A DNA stretch of 64,000 bases from Gymnogyps californianus (taxonomy: Eukaryota > Chordata > Aves > Accipitriformes > Cathartidae): contig NC_059471.1 in assembly GCF_018139145.2 (NCBI RefSeq), positions 83,722,520 through 83,786,519 of the forward strand. Direction: 5' to 3'. A model generated the notes under the pieces. The model saw nothing but the letters and a program-made list of their open reading frames with translations. It had not been told where the DNA came from and ran no database searches. Positions 25,001-34,300 of this stretch are shown here, piece by piece. A program made the position numbers and the translations under genes. Position 1 is the stretch's first letter; each line of letters begins with the position of its first letter.

Positions 25001-26881
25001 ATCTTGTATTTGAGATTTCATTTTGGTGAAGCCTGCTTTTTATAAAGCAGCAGCCTGTTCAGGTCTGTGGAATACAGTATTTTAAGAAGTTTCAAGCTCT
25101 CACTCTTACTCCATCATTTAGAGCCTATGTAACTCTGGGAAAAATTAGCCATTTCTCTTTAAAGATCACTTTCCAGAATACAGGTTGCAGAGAAGATGAC
25201 AACTTTTCAGTGTACTCAAGCAGCTGAATAGCTGAACGCTGTAACATTTATTTAGAACCAGTAATACTTGCAGATCAGTTAAAGACATTATACCTTTGAC
25301 ATTCAGAAATATCTTTGTTGCATTGCACACTTAAATATGTTTGAGAGGTAAAGACAAGTTTGTACAATAATGCTGATAACTAAATAGGACAAACTTTCAT
25401 TTCCTGAGTTATGTATATCTTCTTGACAGAATATTACAAAACCCTAGCATTTAACTTGGTCTCTCCTAACTTTAGGAAACAAAAGCGAGGCCTCTTCGTG
25501 TCATTTTCATGAAGCAAGACTTTTTGTTACTAGGAACTGAGACTCAAAAGGCTTTTAAATTCCAATGAGAAGTTTACGCTTTGCAATGGTATCAGTTTAC
25601 TTTCACTTTAACACAAATTATGTAGGCACACTCATAACTATCTTACAACTTCAAGTTCTCATACTATGGAAGTCTTCAATTAGCAACAGAAGCTTTGGCT
25701 CAGATTGATAAAATGTATTATTAAATAATAGAATCCAGGGTTTATTTTCAGATATATAAGCAAGCAATGAAAGCAAAACAATCTCATACTTTAGACAGGT
25801 TATTTTAACAGGAGCAACAATAACAACAACAACAAAAATCTATAGAACTTAAACATATAGCTTTTCAGTTGCAGAAACTTCCAGTAAGACAGTACATATA
25901 AAAAAAATACAGTAGTAAAAGGGAGCTGTTTAAAGCCACAAATACCTGTAAGCTGTCTCTCCTCTGTACAACACAGATATTTCCGGAGGCAAAAGACACA
26001 ATAAATAGCAAATCATTGCTACTGGTTACAGCTGTTTTTACTGAACATGGTTTCTCATAAGGAAGCTCACAAACACCTTTAGGGAGACCATCTTGGAACC
26101 AAATAAGCTGATTCTTGTGGGTTATAGCGACAAGTGATATTCGGAGCTGTTTTTTCAATATCTCATTCTTGCAGACATAGACAGAAGATACCACTCTGCT
26201 GTAAGCATGAGGCATAAAGCACGTGACAGTTAGCATTTTTTGTGTTTCAATTGCGTATCCAAAGAACTCACTACCCCAGATGGCTCTGTCTGAGGTGGAA
26301 AACTCATCCTCATCTTCAGTCTCTGACAGGCAAGCAGTTCTTATCCCTAAGACAACAGTGCCGTCATCCTCAATTTCACCTGTCCACACAACAGAAGAAA
26401 GCTGAACAGGAGCACTTCGAACCGTGCAGGTGTCGGAAGAGATGTAGAACAGCTTGTTGGCATGCCTCCACAAGACTGAAGGGCCAGTAAACAATCTGAT
26501 GTCTTCTTTCAGCTCATAATCCAATTTAAAATGAAAGGACTGCTCAAATTGATTTGAGCTGTGAAGCAACAACAAAAAGTATTTCACAACATTGTTCCGT
26601 TTTTTCTTTTTCATCAAAATGCAGGGAAGAATAATTCCTGTTCTGGAATCTGTTGTGCAGCTACAACAAATTATTTCAATTTTTAAGTGACTGGCACGCA
26701 TGCTGAATACTGCAGAAGACTTCTGAACAAATAGCTTAGTGTCTCTGTTGAACGTCATTCTTCTGACACATAAGTTCACTGTTTTATCAGCTCTTCCCTG
26801 CACATGTTTTGGTTTTGACAGCTGAAATATAAGGACTTCGCCATTGTAGGACAAGAATTGTTCTTGCTCACCTAGAAGCAT
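12642..26881 (-). CDS. FANCB: FANCB, Fanconi anaemia core complex subunit B (complete CDS, 8 coding exons)
   Basis: FANCB dimerises and, with FANCL and FAAP100, forms the catalytic module of the nuclear Fanconi anaemia core complex. That complex monoubiquitinates FANCD2-FANCI during interstrand-crosslink repair. Joining complement(12642..13062, 15052..15289, 16138..16592, 18721..18887, 19770..19898, 24199..24291, 24811..24963, 25946..26881) gives 2,592 nt, or 863 codons plus a TAG stop, with all splice phases consistent and no internal stop. The human protein has 859 residues. Landmarks that match vertebrate FANCB are YNGEV near the N terminus, [10 protein letters not shown] with [34 protein letters not shown] and MAEAQLSSD near the C terminus. 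A candidate nuclear localisation signal, PPPKKMKLD, lies at about residues 540-548. The start chosen is the first ATG in frame with YNGEV, with A at -3. The gene lies head-to-head with MOSPD2. Confidence 0.97.
13063..15051 (-). other. FANCB intron between coding exons 7 and 8
   Basis: A GT-AG intron of 1,989 bp. It holds a short ATT trinucleotide run near 13,075-13,091, a G-rich patch (13,752-13,766) and an A/C-rich low-complexity tract (13,777-13,847). No other feature was seen. Confidence 0.7.
13777..13847. repeat. A/C-rich low-complexity tract
   Basis: An irregular run of AAAC, AACCC and CAAAC words with almost no T or G on the plus strand. Similar tracts occur at 38,085-38,150 and 58,531-58,657. 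In FANCB pre-mRNA it reads as a T/G-rich tract. Confidence 0.7.
15052..15289 (-). CDS. FANCB: FANCB coding exon 7 (residues 645-724)
   Basis: The acceptor TTTTCTTGCAG is followed by GTTCC, which completes a glycine codon and reads [10 protein letters not shown]. This matches the HMEDLFALLA region of the human protein. The exon ends [11 protein letters not shown] with a split arginine codon (AG), and the donor is GTAAAA. Length is 238 bp, entered with two bases of a codon owed and left with two bases, consistent with both neighbours. Confidence 0.95.
15290..16137 (-). other. FANCB intron between coding exons 6 and 7
   Basis: A GT-AG intron of 848 bp with donor GTAAATG. AT-rich; nothing else recognised. 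Confidence 0.7.
16138..16592 (-). CDS. FANCB: FANCB coding exon 6 (residues 493-645)
   Basis: The acceptor is GATTTTCACAG. The split codon TT|G encodes leucine and leads into [13 protein letters not shown], which matches LSLNDVTLSLLMDQ in human FANCB. The exon also carries the candidate nuclear localisation signal PPPKKMKLD (about residues 540-548), a second basic patch ([10 protein letters not shown]) and the conserved [12 protein letters not shown] and [11 protein letters not shown] segments. Length is 455 bp. Confidence 0.96.
16593..18720 (-). other. FANCB intron between coding exons 5 and 6
   Basis: A GT-AG intron of 2,128 bp. It contains an ancient MIR-like SINE in plus orientation (about 17,425-17,550). 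The rest is unremarkable AT-rich sequence. Confidence 0.7.
17425..17550 (+). mobile_element. Ancient MIR-like tRNA-derived SINE fragment
   Basis: The order of words follows the MIR consensus: ACTGGAGCCCAGCAGACCTAGG, then a GACAAATGACTTCATCTTCA segment in place of the usual GGCAAGTCACTTAACCTC, then TTTTCTCACCTGTAAAAATGGGG. Old MIR copies are known across amniotes. The divergence is high, as expected for an old copy in a bird. Recognised by eye from the consensus, not by a search. Confidence 0.75.
18721..18887 (-). CDS. FANCB: FANCB coding exon 5 (residues 438-493)
   Basis: The acceptor TTTTTCTGTAAG is followed by GAAGGTCTTGTG, reading EGLVSLWDD and then [18 protein letters not shown]. The human equivalents are ECLVPL and [17 protein letters not shown]. 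It ends with two bases of a leucine codon before donor GTAAGT. The exon is too broken by frame to show as a long ORF and was found by homology. Length is 167 bp. Confidence 0.95.
18888..19769 (-). other. FANCB intron between coding exons 4 and 5
   Basis: A GT-AG intron of 882 bp with donor GTAAAATG. A 62-codon open frame (18954-19142, minus) lies inside it but has no counterpart in FANCB and is treated as chance. Confidence 0.7.
19770..19898 (-). CDS. FANCB: FANCB coding exon 4 (residues 395-437)
   Basis: The acceptor TTTTATCTTTTACAG precedes [13 protein letters not shown] and [15 protein letters not shown]. These match FSSFRELRQHL and SKSYKALINLVQ in human FANCB. The exon is exactly 43 codons, phase 0 at both ends, with donor GTAAAA. 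A G-quadruplex-type tract lies 76 nt outside its acceptor. Confidence 0.96.
19974..20007 (+). repeat. Four-run G tract, G-quadruplex motif
   Basis: Four G runs of 6, 7, 6 and 7 bases (19974-19979, 19982-19988, 19993-19998, 20001-20007) are separated by 2 to 4 purines. This meets the usual G-quadruplex pattern on the plus strand. In the FANCB transcript it is a C/T-rich tract 76-109 nt upstream of the exon 4 acceptor. Confidence 0.8.
22451..22478. repeat. TAAA microsatellite, 7 units
   Basis: Seven perfect TAAA units in a FANCB intron. Likely length-polymorphic. Confidence 0.95.
22974..23050 (-). mobile_element. CR1-like LINE 3' tail fragment
   Basis: The plus strand reads GGGTTGGAAGGGACCTCAAG followed by ATCCAACTTC. 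This is the reverse complement of the conserved CR1 3' end (GTTGGA...CTTCCAACC type). The copy is short, diverged and 5'-truncated, as most CR1 copies are. It lies in the same orientation as FANCB. Confidence 0.6.
24199..24291 (-). CDS. FANCB: FANCB coding exon 3 (residues 364-394)
   Basis: The acceptor GGTTTTTTAG is followed by 31 codons starting [14 protein letters not shown] and ending [10 protein letters not shown]. The end matches VPPLETGLK of the human protein, while the start is in a poorly conserved loop. Phase 0 at both ends. The donor is GTTTGTAC, weaker than its neighbours. Confidence 0.93.
24292..24810 (-). other. FANCB intron between coding exons 2 and 3
   Basis: A GT-AG intron of 519 bp with a strong donor GTAAGT and a GGTTTGGTTTGG-type pyrimidine/G tract near the acceptor. 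Nothing else recognised. Confidence 0.7.
24811..24963 (-). CDS. FANCB: FANCB coding exon 2 (residues 313-363)
   Basis: Reads [20 protein letters not shown], then [10 protein letters not shown] and [12 protein letters not shown]. The human equivalents are VAAKWEKL and DDFIGSGTEQVLLLFKD, a strongly conserved block of the N-terminal beta-propeller half. 51 codons, phase 0 at both ends. The acceptor is CTTCTACGTAG, with a weak pyrimidine tract. Confidence 0.96.
24964..25945 (-). other. FANCB intron between coding exons 1 and 2
   Basis: A GT-AG intron of 982 bp with donor GTATTTGT. AT-rich with an AAC-type run near 25,815-25,838; no other feature. Confidence 0.7.
25946..26881 (-). CDS. FANCB: FANCB coding exon 1 (residues 1-312)
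   Basis: The largest coding exon, 312 codons. It starts [19 protein letters not shown] and continues through [26 protein letters not shown] and [18 protein letters not shown], all with clear human counterparts. The N terminus is about six residues shorter than in human. It ends QRRDSLQ before donor GTATTTGT. In-frame reading continues past the donor into the intron, so the splice site and not a stop sets the end. Confidence 0.96.
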
Positions 26882-26988
26882 CTTTATTTATCTTTATGTA
26901 TATTCTTCTACAAGAAAACTGTATGCATCTCCATTTTTGTCAGGATTATTTCTCTGTGGAAATTTTAACTTATCTGGACGTTTTCCAT
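26882..26988 (-). other. FANCB 5' UTR part of exon 2, with two upstream ORFs
   Basis: A likely acceptor (CACTTTTGTAG) places the exon start at 26988. The first bases of the exon are an ATG opening a 7-codon uORF (26965-26988). A second ATG at 26932-26934 opens an 8-codon uORF ending at 26908. Both end before the main start. The exon boundary is inferred from the splice motif, not from a transcript. Confidence 0.6.
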
Positions 26989-27611
26989 CTACAAAAGTGA
27001 ACAACAATAAGGATTAAATCGTTTTGGGACTAGCTGAACTGATCCTTAAGAATAAGAAAAACTATACATTTTGTTAGTAGTAATGACATACTAACATACT
27101 GACATACTAACTAACTGACAAAAGTAATGACATACAATAATTTGAGAATATGAGGCCAGTATGTGCTTTAATCTCACAGATTAAAATGAAGTTAATCAAC
27201 TTTTTACTGAGAGATTTAAGTAACAGAAACATTTCAGAAATGTATTCTAGCATTTATTTACCAAAGCATGAATTCACTGCTCATCAACAGCTACATGGCA
27301 TAAAATAAATTGAAAGAAACCAGACCAAACCATACACACACTGTTTGTGTGATTGAATTGAAGGTGTCAGCTCCACAAATATACTGAGTGAACTGGAAAG
27401 CAACGGTGCTTCAAATTCTCAGATTTAAGAGCCTTCACTCAGGTGTAGGCTTTAGTAATAAACATAATTAATTCTCGGTTAAAATTATAAAGCCTCTTTA
27501 ATGAGAAAGTTCTCTGAAGAAGAGACCAGTCACTTTGCCGCCAAGTAGACCCCATCCCTCCCTCCCCCAGGCAAGACCCCGGGGACCCAGAGCGAACCGC
27601 AGCCGTCTCAC
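26989..27611 (-). other. Probable FANCB intron 1
   Basis: Inferred between the 5' UTR exon and a CpG-island donor (GTGAGA, reading outward from 27611). It contains a short array of an 8-bp ACATACT(A/G)-type unit at about 27,085-27,120. If the donor near 27,974 is used instead, the intron is about 360 bp longer. Confidence 0.45.
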
Positions 27612-27780
27612 CAAGTTTCACTCAGCTTTCGGGGTACGAAGCGACGCCCCTCGCTTGGCTCAGACGCCCTCGGCCGGCTGAGGGGGCCTGGGCAGCTGAG
27701 GCGCCGCAGCAGCCGCCCCCGCGCCCTTCACAGCCTCGGCCGGGCCTCACCGCCCCCTTCCCCGCGCCGAGCGGCTCCCA

Positions 27781-27798
27781 CGGCGGCGGCGGCGGCGG
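27781..27798. repeat. CGG trinucleotide repeat, 6 units
   Basis: Six perfect CGG units inside the CpG island. On the minus strand this reads CCG and could fall within the FANCB leader or first intron, depending on the start site used. Confidence 0.9.
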
Positions 27799-27848
27799 CC
27801 CAAGGGCTGAGGCCAGCAGCGGGCCCCAGCCCGGCTTCCGCCCCTGAA

Positions 27849-27880
27849 AGCCGTTGACAGCCGTTAACGCCCTTCCCGCC
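27849..27880. promoter_or_regulatory. Tandem MYB-type sites beside an E2F-type site
   Basis: AGCCGTTGAC (27849-27858) and AGCCGTTAAC (27859-27868) form a 10-bp direct repeat with one mismatch. Each contains a MYB core (CAACGG or TAACGG on the minus strand). TTCCCGCC (27873-27880) fits the E2F consensus. The grouping suits a cell-cycle gene such as FANCB, but binding is inferred. Confidence 0.45.
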
Positions 27881-28369
27881 CGGCCCGGCCCGGCAGGGGC
27901 CACACAAGCTAGTACGGAGCGAGCCGGCCCAGAGGGGAACAGCGACCGCAGGCTCCGCGCCGGCAAGACCTTACCCGGCTCCCGAGGCCGCCCCGCTCCC
28001 GCTCCCGCCCCAGCTTCAGGTCAGGCGGGGGAGGGACGACGCGAAAGGAGCGCGCGCCCGCTCCGAAACTCCCGCCGCAGGGAGCATGACGGGAGGGGAA
28101 GCGGGGGAGGGGGCGCGACCGGAGCCGGCGCGCGGGCGGGGTCAGGGACTGGGCCCTGGGAAAGGGGCGAGGCTTCTGGGTGGTTGGCCGCGCCGGCGCC
28201 TCCGCTCTTCCTGGGGGGGGAGGCGGGCTGCCGGTAGGCCCCGCCCCGTCGCCCTGCGCCCCGCCCCCTGCCGGGGTCACGCGACGCCTCCGTCCCCATT
28301 TCACTCTGCCCCTGGCGCTGGCGGGCCCCGGTGCCGCTGTGCGGCCGTCGCGGGTGGCTGCGCCGGGCC

Positions 28370-28378
28370 ATGGCTGAG
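28370..28378 (+). CDS. MOSPD2: MOSPD2 exon 1 coding part (residues 1-3, MAE)
   Basis: Only three codons, ATG GCT GAG, then a consensus donor GTGAGT. The start context GCCATGG has G at -3 and +4. Human MOSPD2 also starts MAE. The 5' UTR extends left into the CpG island; its start cannot be set from sequence. Confidence 0.92.
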
Positions 28379-31300
28379 GTGAGTCCCTGCGCGCCTACCC
28401 TCCTCCCAGCTACCTGCCCCCCTGCTGGGCCTCCCCTCCCCTACCGCCCCCGCCGGCAGCGGCTTGGGGTTGGGTTCGGGCGGTGGGGATGGCCGGGCCC
28501 GCCGTACAGGTGAGGGGCCGGGGCTGTCTCGGGCCCCGGCCTTTCCCTTCCTTTCACGCCCCTCTCGTTTCTTGTTTCCCCGCAGCAGCGACAGGACAAG
28601 GCCGCGCTGATTAGCGAGACTAGGCGACGTTTCGAGGCGGAGTACCTGCCAGGTGAGCGCCTCGGTGGTGGAGCTGAGGGTGGGCTGGGAGCGGTGGGCC
28701 CGGCTCTGTGGATGTGGTCTCTGGGGCTTGCCTGGTGTCGTTTTTACCCTGTGGGCTTCCTATACCCCGGCTTTCCCAGGTGAGTGGGTGTTTCTGCCTT
28801 TTCTTCAGGTGGCCGAAGCTACCACCTGGGGATGATGCACAAAGCAGGAGGTTTTCTGTGTTGGCTCTTGGTGCTCTCTTCTGGGTTGCTGTCTTGGGTA
28901 ACAGGACGTGGCGGGGCAAAGATCTGGGTCCTTTGGACTCACAGTTATGTTTGGTTGGCTGTAGCGTGGGGTCTGGGATGCTGCTGTGCTTGGCGCTTTC
29001 TGGACATAAAACGAGGGCGGGGGAAGTTCTGACCTCGACCAGTTTGTCAAGGAAAGAGTTGTTTTTCTAGAGTAACTTGCACTTCAAATTCATGCTGGCC
29101 TTAATTAAAATTATGCTGTGTGTTCAACTCGATTCTTAAGTGCAGATGCTTTTAAACTTGTATATGAATGCCAGGAGGCGCTGGGGGTGCCTAGGGGAAA
29201 GGGAATACCAGGGTAAGCCTAGAGGGGTTTCCTTTCATTTCAAGGTTGATTTGCATTGCTTATGATAGAAGAACATATAGTAGTAGAGTATGCTAACAAC
29301 TGCAGTAAGCAGTACATTTTATTATGACTGTCTAAAGACTTCCTGTTAAAAATATGCTTCTATCCAATTTTTAATGCAAATAACAGTAGGAGCCCAGTAG
29401 TTTAGGAGTTGCATGCATCTCCTTTAATATAAGCCTCAATCCTGCAAACACATGCCTTGCTTTGATGTTCCTGATCAGAATTATTGAGGTTACCTAGTTT
29501 TCACTTTTACGTAAGGGTTGCACGCTTCCATGACTTCTCTGTGATAGGCTGTAGCACTTTTCTTGCAAACTTTGAGGGTCTTGAGGGTGGTAAAACTTTG
29601 ATTCATGTGGTTGTTCTGCTAGCTTTCATAAAGGAAACTAGTTTGGCCTTGATTAGAGACGACCTCTATTTCTGGCAAGATGACAAAATTATTAGAATAG
29701 TGTATTGAAGAGAGCTTATTTTACCATTTGATATTTCTGTGTGAATAAAGATGTCTTTGGCAGTCTTAAAGCTCAGGCTCAGGAGAGTGAAGGATCTTCT
29801 TAAATTCTTTTGGGTGTTAATGTTTGCAGTTAATGTGTATATTTTCCTATGGTAGGTGATTCATCATGCATTGTATTCTATTATCCCAGAGTCACACTCA
29901 TAAAAAATTACTTCAAAAAGCCTAGAACTGCTTCAGGACAGTTGCTGTTGAAAGGGAGTATTAGCTTTTCAATTGAACTATACCTTACAATCTTGGAATT
30001 CCACAGGTTTCTCTAGTTGTAATGAAGCCTCTGTTGGGCTGGTTGTTACAGCCATTAAAATAATTGAATACTGTTGCAAGGTAAGCTGTAATCCTATTTG
30101 CAGTATTTTGAACACACTTTCTCAGTAAGATCATTTTTGGGTCATGGTTTAGGGCTCTTAGCCCTTTCAAGAAAATAGAATTAGGATTTTTTTGAGTTTA
30201 CATTCTTAAGTCCCTCCCTCCAATTTAGGAACACCACGAGCAAATTAATGTTGTCATGCCCACTTAAAGCATGAAAGCCACAGGGTTTTAGTTTTATTGT
30301 GGTCCTTCAGCCTTTACTGTATATGCTCTAAAATGTATTCTTTTATGCTTCCTCTTAATTGAAAAGGGATATGGAGGTGCATGTATGCAGACACCCCCAA
30401 ACGTGTGACTTTCTGTGTTGTAAAGGTACAAATGATTGCTTCATATCCAGCAATTTTAGTCTGCTTTCAAAACTAAGGGCACTGTCAAGGCACACTGAGA
30501 AACTGTGAAAGTATAGTGTGGTCATAGAATTGTGGGCCTCTACAGAATGAACCTAATTTCATTTACAGGTGAGCTGCAAGTGTTAAAATTTGAGTAAAAT
30601 TTTCAGGCAGTTTTGTTTCTGGGGGGTGCAGCTGCCACTATTTTATTTTCCCTCTGAGGAAAACAGTGTTCCTGATTATTCTAGAAACTTGGTGTTTGTG
30701 TTATGAAGTGTTATGAAGTTCCATATTATGGAACTCATAGTTACTGGCTTCCCCCCCATGCAGGAGGAATTGCTAATGGTCGCAAATGCTGTGATGGTCT
30801 TGCAGTAATGTTTATTTTTGTTGTGAAATGAAAACTTACAGGACCTTTGAAATCCTGATTTTTGGTTGAAATTATTTATTGGCAGAATACAGTGGTTTAG
30901 ATTAAAGTAGAATATACAAAAATATATTATTGTATAGCTGGTTCAGAAAAGTCCAGTATTAAACTGCCACATCTAATACATGTTGGAATATTTCACATAA
31001 AAGTTACAACCAAATAATATACTATGGTCTTGACAGTTGTCAAGGTAGGATGGGAAAAGTTTTGTTCAGCAATTGAAAGCCCCAGAAATCTGTTTTCTGA
31101 ATTATACAGTTGTTTCATTTATGTGACTAAATCAAAGAATTGTTTTACTAGTCAGATACAGTTTGGAAAATACAGTGTCAGAGGACCTTACTGGCTCATT
31201 TCCCCAAAGTTTGTACGAGAACTTTCTTGCTGAAGTTGTTCAGCAGATGTGGCCATTGAGGGGTTCTAGAAGGAAAGCTTGGCCACTGTGAGGTCTTATC

Positions 31301-34300
31301 TGCAAAGCAGTGTTTAATGTTAACTGAGAGCTTGTGGTGGTATTTTTTTCCTCTTCAGTTAATTTTCTAGCTGTATTTGAAAGACAACTTCAGTTCTTGT
31401 GAGGAATGTATATCCCTAGTAATAAAAACCCTTGCGTTTAAAAGGCATATTTTCAATACTGAAAAGTTCCTGTTAGTCCAGTAGACTAGCAAACGCTGTC
31501 TGATGTGGTAGGCAGACAGCACTTTCTTTGCAGTTTTTGGGCCTAATTTCTGTTTTGTCTGTTTGGATTCTTTGTGAGAGCTGGTGATGTAAATGATTTG
31601 GGTGGTGACAGGAACAATGAAAACAAAAGATTATTTTCTAGTACTGACTGGTACTAACAATGTTTTCTAGCAAACAGTCTTGTCTTTTTCTTCAGTGCAT
31701 TTTCATTCCTTAGAGGATTTCTAAAATGAGCTTTTATTTCTGGGCTGTTACTTTCCATTTTAGTGTTACAGTGGAAATTATTTATAATCAAATCTTGGTA
31801 GATTTTTCCATTCAACAAGTCTTTTCCACACTTCCTTTTGCATATTTACCATTTCTTATTGCCTATATTCCCTGCCCTTCCCCTTTTGCATCCTCTTCCT
31901 TTCTCCTTGAGGCAAAGCTTAATTTTCAGGAAAAGATTTTGCAAGAGAGGTTTCCCACTCCAATTCAAAAGATAGAATTTCATCATGACTTTCTTTAAGC
32001 CAGTAGCAAAACATGTTTTGTTAATCATATTGGCCAATTGCAAATAAAATTTTAGACATATGGGGCATCCTCAAAAAAATGTAGTGATATGCCTATTGTA
32101 GAAAACTCTTAAGGTAATGTTTTGAATACCTGCTTATGTCTGTTTGTGCTCTGAAAAATCTATTTTCCTTGATTCTTGGCTTTCTGGCTGAGAAGTGCTG
32201 GAAGGATAAGATAGGAAACATATGGCTAGGATAAAAACCATACTCTTATAGAAAGCTATGTGATATTAATGCTTGAGCTTTCTATTGAAAGTAGTCTTTA
32301 TTGTCACTGAGAGTGTTCAGTTTTGCTAAAAGTTTAAATTTATCACATTTTGTGGAGGCAGATTTTTTATTTGTTTATTGCTGCTTGATTTTGTTGAAGT
32401 AACTCCTTATTGGGCAGAAATAGTTTTGTTTTCTTCATCCCTGTCCCTGTATGGCTACTGACCTTCTTAAATTGTTTTCAGTCTTGCCGATTTCCTCATC
32501 TAACAGTTGAAGGCACATACCTGAATGGTTATAGTGCTTAGCTTAACATGTTGGGCATCAACAGCCAATTAAAATCGGTTTCCTCTTTCTAGCCAAGGTC
32601 AGAGGAATAATTACGACCGTTTCAGACCCGAGGCTGAAATAGCTTAAGGCAGTAGTTAAATTGAGAGACTTTGTGTAATGGAACACTTGACATACTTTGT
32701 GAAGTTGCTTTTTTCCATTTTTTTTGTACAATGCAGTGGTTTTTTTCTCTATTCAGAGGTATGTAGTTGCTATCCCTATTTAGCTTTGTGTATGACTTGT
32801 TCTGTAACATTTCTTTTCTAGATAAGAGTTCTTCCTGAAGGGAGGAGTGATTCTTGCAGGCTGTGAATTCTGAACTTCTCTGGATTAATTTAGTGTGGGA
32901 CTTAGCTGTGCTGCCTGTTTTTCAGTCCTGTAGTCTTTCTTCTATATTCTTGTTGAATATTCTCAAATCTCTATTATTTTTCCTAAAGCATGAATGCCAG
33001 AAGAAAACACAACAGTGCAGCATTGGTCTCCTGGTAATGTAGGTGGCACTGAAAAAAAATGTGAAGAGAAGGGATGTTACAATTTGTGCCTCAAAGAATT
33101 CCATGAATTCTTCCGGTGAAAGTGTTGCAGTGAAATTTGTGTTCATTTAGTTTTGCATGATTCTGGAGTTCTTTTCAGAGCTGTTGTCTTGTGTTACACA
33201 GGATCCTTTATGTTAGAAGATAATAAATAAGTCATAGAGTTTCACTGTAAGTTTCCCAGCTTGAAGAAGACAACTTCTTTTAAAAGGGCAGAATGTCATC
33301 ATAGAAGAACAGAACTCACTTAAGCAAGAAAAAAGGAAGGCGAGTAATAGGAAGAAGCTGCTGTTCAAACAGTACTTTTTCTGTCTTTTCCCTTGACCCC
33401 AAATGTTCAATGAGGAAATGAAAGTAACTTTAAATAGCTATTTTTAAAATAAGGTTAAATGAAATTATGAACTTTGAAACCTTTAAAGTTCTGTATGAGA
33501 CCTGGTCAATCTTCTTGCTCACTCAAATTTTCCTGAAGGCCTTTTAGCTGAGGGAATGAAGAGGGCTAATTTTGGCCTCTTCTCCTTGCTGTTGTCACTG
33601 TTACTCCCTCATATATAACTTAGAATTTGGTTTTAATGCTCTGGTAAATATCAAATTTGCTAAGCAGATAATGCTTTCTCTCACTTTTCTGGATCCGAGT
33701 CTTGCTTAGTTTCTACACAGCTTACCAGTTCAACAGAAAAGTCTTGCAGCATTGCAGTTTTGCCTCTTCCACTGGCTGTGAAACTATTTTGGTATACAGT
33801 AAGGTTTGAATCTCTTGGGCTGAGGGAGGAACGAGGTTTCCAAGCTTCTGGACAGTTGTCTTAACCATGAAATGTTTCACAAAAGTCTGGCACTGCTGTT
33901 ACATTTGTGGCTTTCACTAGCTCTTTCTGAACAGAAGTAGCTATGAATGCTGTTCCTTGTGTTACTTTTGGGGTAAGCAGGGCGTGTTCCAAATACCTTA
34001 CGAAATTCTGTTTGCTATGGACTTAGAGATGTCCATCTCCCTGGGTAGAGGGTGACTAAACTTAGCGTCTCAGCATATTAGTGGCAGTTCTGCAGGTGTG
34101 AAGTAACAGGCACTTAATTTTCTGGTGAGAAAAGCATCAGTATATGTTTACAGGTATCTTGAGTGGCTAGGCTTGGAGATTGTCTGAGGTAAGATACTTC
34201 AGTTTATACTTTCACCTGAATTTCCATTTGGGTGGCCCTCAACTTCTGTTTCCTTTTTGGCCTCTTAATTGTTGAGCAGGATGTGTTTAAATTATGTGTG

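Larger units (their letters stand above)
27530..28720. promoter_or_regulatory. CpG island and bidirectional FANCB-MOSPD2 promoter
   Basis: GC and CpG content jump sharply, with many GC boxes (for example GGGCGGGG near 28,134 and CCCCGCCCC near 28,237-28,265). The island separates the 5' ends of two divergent genes: FANCB leaves on the minus strand and MOSPD2 starts at 28,370 on the plus strand. No TATA box was seen, as is usual for CpG-island promoters. It contains a CGG repeat (27,781-27,798), a tandem MYB-type repeat (27,849-27,868) and an E2F-type site (27,873-27,880). Human FANCB and MOSPD2 are also head-to-head. Confidence 0.9.

Noticed and set aside
27854..28382. Several long open frames on both strands in the CpG island
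   Set aside because: Composed of Gly, Ala, Pro and Arg codons as expected from GC-rich DNA; they overlap each other and the promoter.
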